This document shows positions 7,520 through 8,201 of a DNA stretch of 8,201 nucleotides, piece by piece. A program made the position numbers and the translations under genes. The notes below the pieces were generated by a model. That model saw only the letters and a list, made by a program, of their open reading frames with translations, ran no database searches and was not told the origin of the DNA. Source of the stretch: Bacteroidota bacterium. GTDB taxonomy: Bacteria; Bacteroidota; Bacteroidia; B-17B0; B-17BO. How positions within the stretch are numbered: position 1 is the stretch's first letter; every line of letters begins with the position of its first letter. Where the stretch lies: NCBI GenBank assembly GCA_025356715.1, contig JANXRU010000402.1, forward strand, positions 1 through 8,201. The letters are read 5' to 3'.

Positions 7520-8011
7520 ATGAAATTAACCGAAATTCAAGATTTAATTAAATTTGTTTCAAAGAGCGGGGTAAATGAAGTAGAATTAGAAACTAAAGAA
7601 GTTAAAATTGTTATCCGTACTGGTAAGCAGGCGGCTCCTGTGGTTTATCAATCTGCTCCACAACAACAATACATGCAAGCTCCGGCTCAACAAAACATTG
7701 CTTCACCAGCTGTTGCCAATCCTGTTGCCGAATCAGCTGCTGCAAGTACAGCAAGTGCTGCTGAAGCTAAATACATCACTATCAAATCGCCAATGATCGG
7801 TACATTCTACCGTTCTGCTGGGCCAGACAAACCTGTGTTTGTAAATGTAGGTGATGAAGTTGAAGTAGGGAAACCTGTTTGTATCATCGAAGCGATGAAG
7901 TTATTTAACGAAATTGAAAGTGAGTTCAAAGGGAAAATTGTTAAAGTATTGGTAAACGATGCTACTCCAGTTGAGTATGATCAACCTTTATTCTTAGTAG
8001 ATCCTTCGTAA
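7520..8011 (+). CDS. accB: Acetyl-CoA carboxylase biotin carboxyl carrier protein
   Basis: This 163-residue protein is the usual size for BCCP. It carries the biotin that shuttles carboxylate from biotin carboxylase (AccC) to the carboxyltransferase (AccAD), making malonyl-CoA for fatty-acid synthesis in the cytoplasm. Residues 1-36 form the N-terminal assembly region (MKLTEIQDLIKFVSKSGVNE). Residues 37-83 are an Ala/Pro/Gln/Ser-rich flexible linker. Residues 84-163 are the biotinyl domain: KSPMIGTFYRS (89-99), a thumb-like insertion around GPDKPVFVNVG (101-111), and EAMKL at 124-128 with K127 as the biotinylated lysine. The start follows an A-rich leader without Shine-Dalgarno, as is usual in the phylum. 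accC follows after 127 bp, which fits an accBC transcript from the promoter at 7462-7494. Confidence 0.97.
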   Translation: MKLTEIQDLIKFVSKSGVNEVELETKEVKIVIRTGKQAAPVVYQSAPQQQYMQAPAQQNIASPAVANPVAESAAASTASAAEAKYITIKSPMIGTFYRSAGPDKPVFVNVGDEVEVGKPVCIIEAMKLFNEIESEFKGKIVKVLVNDATPVEYDQPLFLVDPS

Positions 8012-8099
8012 AACGACGAATTAAGAAGGTAGATTGACGATTTGAAAATTTACCACAGTAAAAATTATTTGTAAACTGATTTGCCGTTTAAGATTTTAA

Positions 8100-8135
8100 A
8101 AATCGTAAATCGTAAATCGTAAAATCGTAAATCGA
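8100..8135. repeat. AAATCGT tandem repeat in the accB-accC spacer
   Basis: Nearly five head-to-tail copies of a 7-base unit: three exact AAATCGT units (8100-8120), one 8-base copy with an extra A (8121-8128), and a last partial copy ending AAATCGA (8129-8135). The array ends three bases before the accC ATG and so occupies the translation initiation region. Short tandem repeats like this can change copy number by slippage, altering leader length but not the reading frame. Confidence 0.85.
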
Positions 8136-8138
8136 GAG

Positions 8139-8201
8139 ATGTTTAAAAAAATATTAATTGCCAATCGTGGCGAAATTGCTTTACGTGTGATAAGAACATG
8201 T
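8139..8201 (+). CDS. accC: Biotin carboxylase, N-terminal fragment (3' end outside the window)
   Basis: The 21 codons present read MFKKILIANRGEIALRVIRT plus Cys, the near-invariant N-terminus of biotin carboxylase-type enzymes (KILIANRGEIA-RVIR-C). Full enzymes are about 450 residues and carboxylate the biotin on BCCP using ATP and bicarbonate. Its position right after accB points to the AccC subunit of acetyl-CoA carboxylase; the same N-terminus occurs in propionyl-CoA and pyruvate carboxylases, which the fragment alone cannot exclude. The start is preceded by GAGAG directly abutting the ATG, too close for an ordinary Shine-Dalgarno. Confidence 0.93.
   Translation, partial: MFKKILIANRGEIALRVIRTC

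Noticed and set aside
7608..7796. Plus-strand 62-codon frame inside accB
   Set aside because: A Leu-rich +1 shadow of the Ala/Pro/Gln linker of accB.
8003..8031. Possible hairpin CCTTC/GAAGG after accB
   Set aside because: The stem is five pairs with a long, mostly unpaired loop and no T-run, and accC should be co-transcribed with accB.

Overview
The window looks like chromosomal DNA from a member of the Bacteroidetes, probably Flavobacteriia or a close relative. The DNA is AT-rich and starts lack Shine-Dalgarno sequences. Two promoters match the Bacteroidetes TTTG/TAnnTTTG pattern. The gene families are also typical of the phylum: a DUF4293 membrane protein, a DUF349 repeat protein, and a TPR-PD40-OmpA lipoprotein. 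No mobile element, CRISPR array, tRNA or rRNA was seen.

Layout: (a) 1-704, plus strand: the 3' part of a glycosyltransferase cut by the window edge, probably the end of a surface-polysaccharide locus. (b) 721-2643, minus strand: a secreted MORN/YwqK-like repeat protein followed after 30 bp by mnmA, the tRNA 2-thiouridylase; the pair may be one transcript and converges on the glycosyltransferase. (c) 2644-2824: an intergenic stretch with a strong intrinsic terminator for the next minus-strand gene. (d) 2825-4562, minus strand: a five-repeat DUF349 protein whose reading frame is broken by one extra base in a run of six A (coding strand) near its start. (e) 4699-6711, minus strand: an OmpA-family lipoprotein with TPR, beta-propeller, PKD-like and peptidoglycan-binding regions, similar in plan to PorE of the type IX secretion system. 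(f) 6832-7281, plus strand: a four-helix DUF4293 membrane protein, divergent from (e), with a promoter box almost touching its start codon. (g) 7282-7519: an intergenic stretch with a palindromic repeat of a kind scattered in Bacteroidetes genomes and a good accB promoter. (h) 7520-8201, plus strand: accB and the first 21 codons of accC, separated by 127 bp carrying an AAATCGT tandem repeat.

Functionally this is mostly housekeeping: tRNA wobble modification, envelope anchoring and fatty-acid precursor synthesis. I found no convincing undescribed system. The best leads are the DUF349 frameshift, the possible leaderless DUF4293 transcript, and the two intergenic repeats.
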